This document shows positions 1 to 7,686 of a stretch of DNA of 37,931 nt, in pieces. A program made the translations under genes and the position numbers. The stretch is from IMG/VR virus record IMGVR_UViG_3300028589_000362, positions 1 through 37,931 of that record; one strand, written 5' to 3'. Under the pieces are notes generated by a model. It saw only the letters and a program-made list of their open reading frames with translations, was not told where the DNA came from and searched no databases. The DNA is from a virus. The stretch's first letter is position 1. Every line of letters begins with the position of its first letter.

Positions 1-2
1 TG

Positions 3-959
3 GTCTTTGTCGAGACCGGATCCGAAGCCCGCCCCACCGGCACCCTGGTGTTCTGGGTGGGCGGAACCACGCAGCCCACCAACATGGGCACGACCGACCT
101 CTGGTTCTCCGAGGGCGGCGCCGCCCCCGCCGGGGACACCGCGGCACCGTCGGCCCCCACCGGCCTGACCTCCAGCGCCATCACCTCTACCGGTTTTACC
201 CTGACCTGGACCGCCTCCACGGATAATGTCGGTGTTGTCGGCTATGACATCTACCGCGGCGCCAGCCTCCACGCCAGCGTCACCGGCCTGACCGCCAACA
301 TCACCGGCCTCACCGCGAGCACCGCCTATTCCATGACCGTCAAGGCCAGGGACGCCGTCGGCAACGTCTCTGCCGCCTCGACCGCCCTGTCGGTCACCAC
401 CGGCGCCGCCAGCGGAACCCCGCAGCACTCCATCTGGGGATCCGGGGCCTACCCGTTTGCGGTGACCAAGAACACCGACTCGCCCCTCACGGTGGCCAAC
501 CAGTTCTACTCCTACGGCACCAGTCCGAACGTGAGCGCCTGGCGCGTCGTGGGCATGAAGATCTGGATCCCTGCCGGGGTCACCCTCACCGGGCCCGTTG
601 CCTGCAAGGGCTGGTTCGGCGGAAACTCATATTCGATCGCTGCCGCTCCGGTGGCCACGGCCACGCTGACCACTCCGGTCTCGGGCCAGTGGAATACGGT
701 CACCTTCGACACGCCCATCGAAACCAACTCCGGCGACCCGGTCTGGATCGGCTACCGGTGCCCCGCGGGCGAATACCTTGGTCTCGCCCCCGATGCCTCG
801 TTCGACAACTTCATCACCGCCACCGACGGCTCGCACATCGTCCTCTGTGAGACCAACACCGGCAACCGCGGGCAGTACAGGTACGATTCGGGCACCACGG
901 GATTCAACCACGTGGTCTACGGCGTCGACGTGATCTACGACGAGGGACCGGGGGCCTGA
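3..959 (+). CDS. Tail protein with FN3 and DUF4082-like domains (5' partial)
   Basis: The reading frame is open to the first base of the window, so the gene starts upstream; the internal GTG at 48 is not a credible start because the peptide before it (VETGSEARPTGTLVFW) reads as ordinary protein. A fibronectin type III domain follows a Gly/Ala linker (PSAPTGL, WTASTDNVGV, GYDIYR, SAYSMTVKARDAVGN-type pattern). The last ~170 residues resemble the beta-rich DUF4082 domain (VTKNTDSPLTVANQFYSY near its start, DVIYDEG at its end). Such modules are known from secreted, carbohydrate-associated and phage receptor-binding proteins. The stop overlaps the next ATG by one base (TGATG), so the two are probably co-translated. 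A minor tail or fibre role is inferred from domains and neighbour. Confidence 0.75.
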   Translation, partial: VFVETGSEARPTGTLVFWVGGTTQPTNMGTTDLWFSEGGAAPAGDTAAPSAPTGLTSSAITSTGFTLTWTASTDNVGVVGYDIYRGASLHASVTGLTANITGLTASTAYSMTVKARDAVGNVSAASTALSVTTGAASGTPQHSIWGSGAYPFAVTKNTDSPLTVANQFYSYGTSPNVSAWRVVGMKIWIPAGVTLTGPVACKGWFGGNSYSIAAAPVATATLTTPVSGQWNTVTFDTPIETNSGDPVWIGYRCPAGEYLGLAPDASFDNFITATDGSHIVLCETNTGNRGQYRYDSGTTGFNHVVYGVDVIYDEGPGA

Positions 960-2569
960 TGTCAATCGCCTCTGAGAACGCCCTGAGCGGCAATCCGGAT
1001 ACCGAATGGATGATCGCCGGGGCCGGGGACGAGAGCAACCTCGGCTTCGCCCGCGAGTTCTCCGTGAACGTGGGAGAGACGATCAACTTCTCCTGCCACG
1101 GCACGGGCACCGTGCTGGACATCTACCGGATCGGCTACTACGCCGGGGCCGGCTGGCGTAAGGTCACCACCCTGACCAACACGGCGACCTCCCAGCCGAA
1201 CCCCGCCACGGTGGCGGACACCAACGGTGCGACCGCCTGCACCAACTGGTCGACCACGGCCAGCTGGGCGGTGCCCTCGGACACCACCTCCGGGCTGTTC
1301 GTCGGCGTGCTCCGCAACCTCGCCGGGAACAACGCCTCCTGGATCCCGTTCGTGGTCCGCAACGACGCCCTCGTGGCCGACATTGTGGTCAAGACCTCGG
1401 ACACCACCTGGGCCCTGGCGTACAACTACTACGGCACCCCGGCGGTGCCCTTCGGCGGCAGCTCCCTCTACGGCGCCAGCGGTGCGCTGTCCGGCCTCGG
1501 CGGACCTGACAACCGCACGCACTACGCCACCTATCACCGGCCCATCGTCACCCGTCAGGGAGTCTGGCAGACGTACTGGATGAACGCGGAATACCCGCTG
1601 ATCCGCTACCTGGAACGCAACGGCTACAACGTCAAGTACGTCTCCAGCAAGGACATTGACGCGGATCCCGCCATCCTGGACAACGCCAAGGTGTTCATCT
1701 CCTCGGGCCACGACGAGTACTGGTCCGACGGGATGCGGGCCACCGTCGAGGGCTTCCGGGACAGCGGCGGGCACTGCCTGTTCATGTCCGGCAATGAGGT
1801 CTTCTGGCGGGTCCGCTTCGACGCCGGGCGCAACGGGATGTACTGCTTCAAGGACACCATGCCCGGTCCCGGCGCCCACGTCGCCGGCACGGCCCTGGAC
1901 CCGGTCTCCTGGACCGGGACCTGGAAAGACACCCGCTGGGCGGAACGGCAGCCGGAGAACCTTCTCACCGGCACCGACTTCCGGATGAACGGCGTGAACG
2001 ACAAGAGCGTCACCCTGCCCACCACCGCCGGCTACGCCAGTCACCCCGTGTGGCGTAACTCCGGGCTGGTCACCACAAACCAGACCCTCACCAACGTGGT
2101 GGGGTTTGAAGCCGACTCGATGCTTCCGGTCAAGGTCTCACCGCACGCGGTGATCCTCGCCTCGCAGAACATCAACATCGACGGCTCCTACGCCAACGAC
2201 AACGGCCAGACCTACGATGGCAACGGCACCCTGAACTGGGGCATCATCTCCCAGCGGTACGACTCCGGCGCCGTCGTGGTCGGGTTCGGCACCTGTCAGT
2301 GGGCCTGGGCCCTGGATGCCGCGCATGACCGGACGACAACACCGGTCAACACCGCAGCGCAGCAGTTCATGGTGAACCTGCTGCGGGACCTCGGAGCGGC
2401 CCCGGCCACCCTCATGGCCGGCATGACCCTGTCCGCCGCGGCGCCCCTGGACGCCTACGGCACCACCACGGTGCCCGCCATCGGCGACGTGCGGGACGGC
2501 CTCGGGTTCGGCTACCGGCTGCTGACGCATTCCGGCGAAGAGCTAGACGCCCGGGAGTTCGCCGGGTAA
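959..2569 (+). CDS. N,N-dimethylformamidase large-subunit-like tail-associated protein
   Basis: A 536-residue protein resembling the C-terminal domain of the N,N-dimethylformamidase beta subunit, a family often found in large secreted actinobacterial proteins. An N-terminal beta domain with IYRIGYYAGAGWR is followed by the core with TSDTTWALAYNYYG, a RYLERNGYNVKYVS segment, the SSGHDEYWSDGMR motif, GNEVFWRVRF and a late GFGTCQWAWALD segment. Amidase activity is not proven; in a phage it more likely binds or cuts a host surface polymer. It overlaps the upstream tail gene by one base and is followed by a strong terminator, so it is probably the last gene of the structural operon. Confidence 0.8.
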   Translation: MSIASENALSGNPDTEWMIAGAGDESNLGFAREFSVNVGETINFSCHGTGTVLDIYRIGYYAGAGWRKVTTLTNTATSQPNPATVADTNGATACTNWSTTASWAVPSDTTSGLFVGVLRNLAGNNASWIPFVVRNDALVADIVVKTSDTTWALAYNYYGTPAVPFGGSSLYGASGALSGLGGPDNRTHYATYHRPIVTRQGVWQTYWMNAEYPLIRYLERNGYNVKYVSSKDIDADPAILDNAKVFISSGHDEYWSDGMRATVEGFRDSGGHCLFMSGNEVFWRVRFDAGRNGMYCFKDTMPGPGAHVAGTALDPVSWTGTWKDTRWAERQPENLLTGTDFRMNGVNDKSVTLPTTAGYASHPVWRNSGLVTTNQTLTNVVGFEADSMLPVKVSPHAVILASQNINIDGSYANDNGQTYDGNGTLNWGIISQRYDSGAVVVGFGTCQWAWALDAAHDRTTTPVNTAAQQFMVNLLRDLGAAPATLMAGMTLSAAAPLDAYGTTTVPAIGDVRDGLGFGYRLLTHSGEELDAREFAG

Positions 2570-2662
2570 CTTGGAACGCACCCCACCCCCCTGAACAGTG
2601 GGCGTGCCCGGCCCCGACCACCCGTTGTCCCCCGATATGCGAGACCGGGGCCGCACACAACT

Positions 2663-2713
2663 AAAGACCCCCTCCTGAACCGTGTACTACCACGGCCCGG
2701 GAGGGGGTCTTTT
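2663..2713 (+). terminator. Rho-independent terminator after the tail genes
   Basis: A 13-bp perfect stem (AAAGACCCCCTCC at 2663-2675 with its complement at 2700-2712) has a 24-nt loop, and the 3' arm runs into TTTT. The A-rich 5' flank means it could also work on the other strand. It separates the structural operon from the Ltp gene. Confidence 0.85.
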
Positions 2714-2793
2714 GTCATGCGCCGGTTTCCTTGTGAACGCGGGGTATTATCAGGACGCAGCCGCACACAGCGGCATTTATCAATGGGGTAGAA

Positions 2794-3396
2794 ATGACTG
2801 ACAACACAACGCTTCCGGCCGCGGATCCAAAGGCATCCCGGCCCTGGTTTAAGAAGAAGCGGTTCCTTATTCCGATCATCCTGCTGGTGATCTGGATCAT
2901 CGCCTCGGCGTCCAATGGGGGCGGCAAGTCCGAGGCCATCGAGAAGGCCGGCACCGTCGCCACATCCGCACCGACAGCCACCGCCAAGGCCACGCCGACC
3001 ATCGACCCTGCCGTCAAGGCGAAGGCCGATGCAGACGCCGCAGCGAAGAAAGCCGCAGAAGCTGAGGCAAAGGCCAAGGCTGACGCTGAGGCCGCGGCGA
3101 AGCGGGGGACACCCTCCCAGGCGAATGCCCTGCGGGCTGCCGAGCAATACCTGTCCTTCACGGCTTTCTCCCACAAGGGTCTGGTCAAGCAGCTGGTCTT
3201 TGAGAAGTACACGACCGAGGATGCGACCTGGGCCGCCGACCGGGTCAAGGTCGACTGGAACGCGCAGGCCGCCAAGGCCGCCAAGCAATACCTGGACATG
3301 ACGGCGTTCTCACACGCCGGCCTCGTCAAGCAGCTGGTCTTCGAGGGCTACACCCCGGAGCAGGCCGAGTTTGGCACGACCGCGGCAGGCATCTAG
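2794..3396 (+). CDS. Membrane-anchored Ltp-family protein (candidate superinfection exclusion)
   Basis: A 200-residue protein: a short basic cytoplasmic N-terminus, one membrane segment at about residues 24-39 (LIPIILLVIWIIAS), an Ala/Lys-rich helical linker (about 70-105), then two tandem ~45-residue Ltp repeats (108-155 and 156-195). Each repeat has the AAEQYL/AAKQYL, FSHxGLVKQLVFE and YT(T/P)E pattern. The family includes Ltp of Streptococcus phage TP-J34, which blocks DNA entry of related phages, as well as host surface proteins. Unlike that lipoprotein, no lipobox cysteine is visible, so anchoring is by the uncleaved helix. ATG is chosen because a GGGGTAG sequence sits just upstream. Its place between tail and early genes, as its own unit, fits a prophage-expressed accessory gene. 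Confidence 0.7.
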   Translation: MTDNTTLPAADPKASRPWFKKKRFLIPIILLVIWIIASASNGGGKSEAIEKAGTVATSAPTATAKATPTIDPAVKAKADADAAAKKAAEAEAKAKADAEAAAKRGTPSQANALRAAEQYLSFTAFSHKGLVKQLVFEKYTTEDATWAADRVKVDWNAQAAKAAKQYLDMTAFSHAGLVKQLVFEGYTPEQAEFGTTAAGI

Positions 3397-3638
3397 CTAA
3401 GACCGGCGACGTAGTCGGCGATCTCCTGCCGGACCTGGGCTATCAGAAGACCCTCAGCGGAGATCGCCGGCACTGCCAGCTCAATACGCACCGCCACGTC
3501 CACGGAGAGCCGGGCGTGGCCCTTTATGAGCTGGTTGACGTGCTTGGTGGTGATGCCTGTGCGGTGCGCCAACCAGGCCTGGCTGACTCCCTCGGCATCC
3601 AGCTCGCGCTGCAGGACTTCCCCTACCGGATCTGCCAC
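3393..3638 (-). CDS. XRE-family HTH protein, HigA-antitoxin-like
   Basis: An 81-residue protein starting with GTG. The helix-turn-helix covers about residues 16-42 (VSQAWLAHRTGITTKHVNQLIKG), followed by LSVDVAVRIELA, the arrangement typical of HigA/VapI antitoxin N-domains. No HigB-type toxin lies beside it. It is the last gene of the leftward operon, overlaps the gene before it by 16 bases, and its 3' end meets the convergent Ltp gene with a 4-base overlap. A regulator of an accessory gene or an orphan antitoxin are both possible. Confidence 0.6.
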   Translation of the reverse strand: MADPVGEVLQRELDAEGVSQAWLAHRTGITTKHVNQLIKGHARLSVDVAVRIELAVPAISAEGLLIAQVRQEIADYVAGLS

Positions 3639-4057
3639 GGCTTCTCCACTCGATGGTTCTTCCGGACCTTGGCCAGGCCCAGGATGCCCCGCCGGGTGTA
3701 GACGCTATTCAGCGACCGGCCCAGGGCCACGGCGATGTCCTCATAGCTCATGCCTCCGACATTCTCGCGGAGGTAGTCGTCCTCCTCGGAGGACCACCGC
3801 TGGTACTTGGCAGTCTGCAGCCGCTCCGGCGGCCGTTCCGCCGGCGGCAGCCCGATGCCGCGCTGCTCCCGGTCGCGTTTCTTTTTCGCGTTGGTGCAGT
3901 GGTGGCAGGTCCGCCGGTGCGCCCCGACGCCGGAGATGACGGGGAATGAATCCCCGTCGGCCAGCTCCCCGCACGCGATGCAGGTCCGGGCCAGCAGCGT
4001 CCGGACGCCGGCGGAGAAGGGCGAGTACGGGCCCTTACTCGGGAGACGGGTAGGCAT
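3623..4057 (-). CDS. Zinc-finger plus SANT/Myb-like DNA-binding protein
   Basis: A 144-residue protein. An N-terminal Cys4 zinc site (CIAC ... CHHC, about residues 27-54) precedes a basic stretch (NAKKKRDREQRG). The C-terminal part reads WSSEEDDYLRENVGGMSYEDIAVALGRSLNSVYTRR, a Myb/SANT-like tri-helical pattern with spaced tryptophan and leucine residues. The ATG at 4057 is preferred because an upstream in-frame start would overlap the previous gene by 125 bases; this one overlaps by 23. A DNA-binding regulatory or recombination-accessory role is inferred; there are no nuclease motifs. Confidence 0.6.
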   Translation of the reverse strand: MPTRLPSKGPYSPFSAGVRTLLARTCIACGELADGDSFPVISGVGAHRRTCHHCTNAKKKRDREQRGIGLPPAERPPERLQTAKYQRWSSEEDDYLRENVGGMSYEDIAVALGRSLNSVYTRRGILGLAKVRKNHRVEKPWQIR

Positions 4058-4349
4058 CGGGGCACTGCTCCACTCCGAGGAACGTCTCGACGTACTTCCC
4101 GCAGCTGGTGCACCGGAGGGAATGCCGGCAGGCGTAGCGCCAGCCCCTGGGGCCCTCATCCCGCCGCTTGAAGCTGAAGTACAAGGGGTACCAGCTGCAC
4201 GACCGGGCGGTCCAGCTGTGGTTGACCACGATCTCGGGGGTGTGCTCGACGCCGACCTTGCCCCGGCACCACTTGCCGGTCTTCTTCCGCTTGTTGGTCT
4301 GGCGGATGGTCTCCTGGCGGAGTTCGTCCTTGGTCTTGTCCCAGGTCAC
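4035..4349 (-). CDS. Hypothetical protein with CxxC site
   Basis: A 104-residue protein with a GTG start in a 4-base GTGA overlap with the gene before it. Basic N-terminus (TKDELRQETIRQTNKRKKTGKW), then CRGKVGVEHTPEIVVNHSWTARSCSWYPLYFSF, and a late CRHSLRCTSCGKY that could form a small zinc site. I do not recognise the family. It sits among small zinc-finger proteins at the end of the leftward operon. Confidence 0.5.
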   Translation of the reverse strand: MTWDKTKDELRQETIRQTNKRKKTGKWCRGKVGVEHTPEIVVNHSWTARSCSWYPLYFSFKRRDEGPRGWRYACRHSLRCTSCGKYVETFLGVEQCPDAYPSPE

Positions 4350-4546
4350 CGGGGCTTCCTCCCATTGTGGATCAGCGGCTTCCGCTTGAACATGATGCGC
4401 AGCATGTGGCTGACGGCCGCGGCGGCCCGGTCATCCTGCATGACAAAGTAGGCGTGTTTGGCCGTGCCGTAAACGTCAAAGGAGTAGTTCGTGATGCTGG
4501 GGTCATAACTGGCCAGGGCCCGGGCCACTCGATGCCGGATGCTCAT
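4346..4546 (-). CDS. Small hypothetical protein
   Basis: A 66-residue basic protein (MSIRHRVARALASYDP...) with no recognised motif. It starts at an ATG inside an ATGA overlap with the upstream gene and ends inside the GTGA overlap of the next, so it is clearly part of the operon. Confidence 0.5.
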   Translation of the reverse strand: MSIRHRVARALASYDPSITNYSFDVYGTAKHAYFVMQDDRAAAAVSHMLRIMFKRKPLIHNGRKPR

Positions 4547-4890
4547 GGGAGGACGTTACTGATCAAGCAGTCGATGTGGTTATAGCGGATCTCAGTCCAG
4601 GAGATCCAGGGACTGGTCCTGTCTGCCGTGATGTGGGGAATTACGACGCCCTGGGAGCCGGCCTCGATGGGGTTGCCACACAGGGCGCACTCCTCCCCGG
4701 GCGGGGGAGGAGGTACCCGCTCCGCGTCATCTTCACATACCGGGGCACGCAGCTCCGCGCTGGGCCAGGGTTCACCAAACCATTGCATGGTTCCCATCTT
4801 AAAGGGAGAAGCCCCGGCGGCATCACCACGATGGCCCGCCAGGGCTCCTGATGGTGGGTACATCACCCTGTCCCCCCGCTCGAATCTCAC
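4543..4890 (-). CDS. Hypothetical protein with zinc-ribbon CxxC and proline-rich segment
   Basis: A 115-residue protein, GTG start at 4890, reading VRFERGDRVMYPP at the N-terminus (SH3/KOW-like 'RFERGDRV' opening). A PPPPPGEECALCGNPI segment, IPHIT and a late RYNHIDCL together give Cys/His residues able to bind zinc. The proline run probably separates two small domains. Family not recognised. The Shine-Dalgarno is weak, so a later start at the internal ATG (MYPPSGALAG) cannot be excluded. Confidence 0.5.
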   Translation of the reverse strand: MRFERGDRVMYPPSGALAGHRGDAAGASPFKMGTMQWFGEPWPSAELRAPVCEDDAERVPPPPPGEECALCGNPIEAGSQGVVIPHITADRTSPWISWTEIRYNHIDCLISNVLP

Positions 4891-4922
4891 ACTCTTGCGT
4901 GGCGGGGCCGCTGGTCAGCGTA

Positions 4923-5105
4923 TCAGTTCTTCATGGCCGGCAGTCCGATCAGGACCAGGATGCCGACCAGGGCCAGCGACTGCCAGTACCCGAAGGCCAG
5001 CAGCGGGAACGCCAGGTTCATCAGCAGCATCAGCAGGAACGTGACGATGCCGAGGATCATGGCCACTCCGAGGAGCACGCCGATCGCGGTGACAAAAACT
5101 TTCAT
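4923..5105 (-). CDS. Small two-helix membrane protein
   Basis: A 60-residue, almost entirely hydrophobic protein (MKVFVTAIGVLLGVAM..., LLMLLMNLAFPLLAFGYW, LALVGILVLIGLP) with two predicted membrane helices and a short AMKN tail. The same frame is open further upstream, but that part codes for the neighbouring gene in another frame; ATG at 5105 is the only start that leaves the 5114-5674 gene intact. Lying among replication genes, it might be a membrane anchor or a small holin-like or exclusion protein; nothing in the sequence decides. Confidence 0.55.
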   Translation of the reverse strand: MKVFVTAIGVLLGVAMILGIVTFLLMLLMNLAFPLLAFGYWQSLALVGILVLIGLPAMKN

Positions 5106-5113
5106 GAGCACTC

Positions 5114-5674
5114 CTATGACTCCACGACGGGCCGCATCCGCAGCCCCGTGTTCAGATGGTTGGTGATCCGGGCGACGGCGCGGGACTCCGCCACCTGCTC
5201 GGCGTTGCGGACCAGGGTCTCCCCCAGGGCGTACCGCTTGTAGACGGCCGCCTTCTGCCCCTTGGGCAGGGCCTTGAAGGCCTCGGAGATGTCGCACCGG
5301 GCCTCGATGTCCATGCAGTCCCCGGGGCTGCACCAGACGGCCTCCTCCAGGTACCGGCGGACCATGCCCGGGGTGTAGAGGAACGCCCCGGTGGAATACA
5401 TGTACTGGTTCCGCTGCTCCAGGCAGTAGTTCCGGGCCGCCCGCCGGGCCATGTGCTTGATCAGGACCTCGTCCTTGCCGGCGTAGTGGGACCAGTTCGC
5501 CATCATGTGCTCCCAGATCGCCTGAGCCACATCGTCGATGCTGAACAGCGGGGAGTTCTTCCACTCCCCGCCGGCCACCTGGTTGACCAGGGGCTCCAGC
5601 TGCAGGTACAGCTCGGTGTCCAGCGGTGCAGTCACTTCCAGTCCTCCGATAATGGGCCAGTCAATCTCGGTCAT
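5114..5674 (-). CDS. Sigma-factor-like HTH protein
   Basis: A 186-residue protein. The layout resembles short sigma-like proteins common in actinophages: an N-terminal helical part with DDVAQAIWEHMMANW and LIKHMARRAARNYCLEQRNQY (sigma region 2-like), a FLYTPGMVRRYLEEAVW stretch, and a C-terminal part with DISEAFKALPKGQKAAVYKRYALGE, like the entry of sigma region 4 before its recognition helix. ATG at 5674 overlaps the upstream stop in ATGA. If it binds RNA polymerase it could switch transcription to late genes; the match is by pattern only. Confidence 0.5.
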   Translation of the reverse strand: MTEIDWPIIGGLEVTAPLDTELYLQLEPLVNQVAGGEWKNSPLFSIDDVAQAIWEHMMANWSHYAGKDEVLIKHMARRAARNYCLEQRNQYMYSTGAFLYTPGMVRRYLEEAVWCSPGDCMDIEARCDISEAFKALPKGQKAAVYKRYALGETLVRNAEQVAESRAVARITNHLNTGLRMRPVVES

Positions 5675-6477
5675 CCGTTGACCTTCTGCTGGCGAGTAGT
5701 GGTGGCATCCTGGAGCTTGGTGCTGCCCCGGACCCAGGCATGGCAGTTCTTGCACTGGTACAGCCGGTAGCTGGTGACGAAGGCGAAGGCCACGCCGTCC
5801 CGTTCGAGCTTGTCCCCGCCGCACGCCCAGCAGGAGTGTGAGGTCCCGGCCATCTGCCCCATGTGGGGCACCGCGGTGAGCCACGGCAGCAGGAAGTGGT
5901 AGAGCTTTTCGGTCAGCCGCACGTCCTGCATGGCGTAGGTGGCCATCTTCTTCCAGGCCGCATCCTCGCCCTTCATGCACCGGACCCACAGGCCGAAGCC
6001 CTCGTGGTGGGTCTTGTGCCCGATGCCGAGCTGCTGGGAGATGTAGTCGAGTTTGTTGGAGGCAAACTTGAACTGCTTCTTCGCCACCCGCATGAGGTCG
6101 ATCTGCTTGTAGGGCTTGGGCGGTGCCAGCCCGGCCAGCAGAAACTCCCGCTGCATGTGAGGGATGTCGAAACTGATTCCGTTGTAGGTGACAACCACAT
6201 CGGCTTCAGATAGCAACCGGTGTGCAACCGCAACCATTCCGGCGTGGGTGTCGGCGTGGTCGGAGTGGAACAGGACCTCCTTCTCCCCCAGCCATTTGGC
6301 GGCGAAGGCGAAGACCTGGCCCGGGCGGATGATCTGGGAGATCCCGACGTTCTGGTCCCAGAGACCCCAGGTGTAGACCTCGTGCGGCATGGTCTCGATG
6401 TCGAAGAACAGGACCCGGAGCTTGTGCTTGGGCTTGCCCCGGGCGATCCGCTTGACCGCCTCGTCCAGCTCACTCAC
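5671..6477 (-). CDS. RNase H-like DEDDy 3'-5' exonuclease with zinc ribbon
   Basis: A 268-residue protein with a clear DnaQ-superfamily exonuclease. ExoI is FFDIET (D26, E28), ExoII is TYNGISFDIPHM (N99, D104) and ExoIII is YAMQD (Y181, D185), which makes it a DEDDy enzyme. After the catalytic domain comes a Cys4 zinc ribbon (C216xxC219, C242xxC245). It degrades single-stranded DNA or RNA from the 3' end, as proofreading or in recombination. No phage DNA polymerase is seen in the window, so it may act with the host enzyme. GTG start at 6477; 8-base overlap upstream, ATGA overlap downstream. Confidence 0.85.
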   Translation of the reverse strand: MSELDEAVKRIARGKPKHKLRVLFFDIETMPHEVYTWGLWDQNVGISQIIRPGQVFAFAAKWLGEKEVLFHSDHADTHAGMVAVAHRLLSEADVVVTYNGISFDIPHMQREFLLAGLAPPKPYKQIDLMRVAKKQFKFASNKLDYISQQLGIGHKTHHEGFGLWVRCMKGEDAAWKKMATYAMQDVRLTEKLYHFLLPWLTAVPHMGQMAGTSHSCWACGGDKLERDGVAFAFVTSYRLYQCKNCHAWVRGSTKLQDATTTRQQKVNG

Positions 6478-6772
6478 TCAGCGGCTTCCAGCTGCCGTAG
6501 GTGGTCTCGACCTCGCGGACGTTGATGACCGGCCAGTACTCCTCCGGCACACCCATCCGGTCGAGCGCGTTGCGCTCGTGGGCCAGCGTGCGCCACGCCG
6601 CCATGGGGCTGTCGTAGGTCCCCAGGATCGTCCTGCTGGGGTACATGATGGCGTACTCCTGGCGCAGGTCTGCCGGCCGCGCAGCGGCCCCCAGGACGCT
6701 GTAGCCGGCCTTGCCGAAGCCCGGTGCGGCGGCGTTGCCGATCGTGCCGGTCATGTCGTGAAAGTCGGTCAC
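6470..6772 (-). CDS. Hypothetical protein
   Basis: A 100-residue protein with no recognised family. GTG at 6772 is preferred over the later ATG because it lies in a GTGA overlap with the upstream stop and has a GGGAAGGGTGA Shine-Dalgarno. Notable stretches: SRTILGTYDSPMAAWRTLAHERNALDRMGVPEEYWPVINVREVETTYG, a mixed alpha/beta pattern. Confidence 0.5.
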   Translation of the reverse strand: MTDFHDMTGTIGNAAAPGFGKAGYSVLGAAARPADLRQEYAIMYPSRTILGTYDSPMAAWRTLAHERNALDRMGVPEEYWPVINVREVETTYGSWKPLSE

Positions 6773-7002
6773 AGTGTCACCCTTCCCATTGCCAGTTTTT
6801 CCCTGAAGTTGTGGACCTGCTTGCGGTCGACGTCGTAGCCGATCTCCTGCATGGCCCGGGCCACCTGGATGTGCGTGTAGCTGTCGTCCTGGATGATCCG
6901 GCGGAACGAGACCCGGTTGGCCTCGGTCATCCCCTCGTAGGCCGCCTCGACCCGGTCGTACCGGGCGGACGGTGCGCCGACGGCGCTGGCCAGGCTGCTC
7001 AC
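6769..7002 (-). CDS. Small helical, HTH-like protein
   Basis: A 77-residue protein; GTG at 7002 lies in a GTGA overlap with the upstream stop. The C-terminal half (YEGMTEANRVSFRRIIQ ... YTHIQVARAMQEIGYDVDRKQVHNFREKL) reads as three short helices with a turn, like a small DNA-binding fold of the kind that recognises operators. Most of the longer same-frame ORF upstream of 7002 is antisense-like, Arg/Pro-rich and rejected. Confidence 0.5.
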   Translation of the reverse strand: MSSLASAVGAPSARYDRVEAAYEGMTEANRVSFRRIIQDDSYTHIQVARAMQEIGYDVDRKQVHNFREKLAMGRVTL

Positions 7003-7322
7003 TGGCCGGCCCAGAGGACGCCCTGCCCGGGGATGGCTGCCGGGTCGACCAGCTCGAACTGGATCGTCTCGATGGCCACCGGGGCGGCGATGTTGGTGAG
7101 CTGCTGCCACAGCCGGGCCACCTCGTCGCCGTAGGGGCTCTCCTCGATCGACTCGTTGTCGTAGCCGTACTCGTCATAGAGGGCACTGACGGTGACCTCG
7201 ACCAGCTCCGGCGGGCAGTCCTCGACACTGCCGCAGTCGCACATGTAGACGTCGTAGCCGACGATGGGGTCAAGTTCCTTGACCAGCTGCTTGATCTCGT
7301 TGGTAATTACGTTCTGGGACAT
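6999..7322 (-). CDS. Hypothetical acidic protein
   Basis: A 107-residue acidic protein (MSQNVITNEIKQLVKELDPIV..., CDCGSVEDCPPELVEVTVSALYDEYGYDNESIEESPYGDEVARLWQQL) with four N-terminal-half cysteines that might bind zinc. No family recognised. It overlaps the downstream gene by 4 bases and the upstream small Cys/His protein by 16. Confidence 0.5.
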   Translation of the reverse strand: MSQNVITNEIKQLVKELDPIVGYDVYMCDCGSVEDCPPELVEVTVSALYDEYGYDNESIEESPYGDEVARLWQQLTNIAAPVAIETIQFELVDPAAIPGQGVLWAGQ

Positions 7323-7426
7323 TGGTCTCTTCCATGCTTGGGGCAGTCCGGGCTGGTCGGCCGCTGGCGCCTCGGGTCATAGTGGCTTTTGGGGCAGGTG
7401 CAGGGGACTATGTGTCGAGAGTCCAT
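7307..7426 (-). CDS. 39-residue Cys/His protein
   Basis: A very small ORF: MDSRHIVPCTCPKSHYDPRR... DCPKHGRDQCPRT. It has CTCPKSH, CPKH and a final C, enough for a zinc knuckle, and fills the space between two longer genes, overlapping them by 19 and 16 bases. The codons are real-looking rather than antisense-like, but the small size keeps confidence low. Confidence 0.35.
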   Translation of the reverse strand: MDSRHIVPCTCPKSHYDPRRQRPTSPDCPKHGRDQCPRT

Positions 7427-7686
7427 TTGGCGCCGACTCCGTCGTCGTCGAAGTAGATCGTCACCTTGCCGTTGCGGGGGTTGTTCCCCTCCCGGCGGGC
7501 CCGGTCCACCGCCATCCTGGCGGCGAACTTCATGCCGTCGTTGAGGTCCTTCATCCGGACGTAGGCGTGGAAGGTCGGCGGCGGCTCCTCCATCCAGCCG
7601 CAGGCGCAGTAGCGGAACGGGCTGCCGTGGTGCTGGGCGTCGGGGCAGACAGCGTTGAAGGGCTCCCCCTTGGGCAATTCGTTCAT
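7408..7686 (-). CDS. Hypothetical protein
   Basis: A 92-residue protein. The N-terminus has cysteines (NAVCPDAQHHG, YCACGWMEE) and the rest reads FHAYVRMKDLNDGMKFAARMAVDRARR ... GKVTIYFDDDGVGAKWTLDT, an alpha/beta pattern ending in beta strands. No family recognised. It starts in an ATGA overlap with the preceding gene. Confidence 0.5.
   Translation of the reverse strand: MNELPKGEPFNAVCPDAQHHGSPFRYCACGWMEEPPPTFHAYVRMKDLNDGMKFAARMAVDRARREGNNPRNGKVTIYFDDDGVGAKWTLDT

Noticed and set aside
962-2044. 360-residue ORF on the minus strand
   Set aside because: It is the antisense of the tail-associated enzyme gene, rich in Gly/Val/Arg repeats with no domain.
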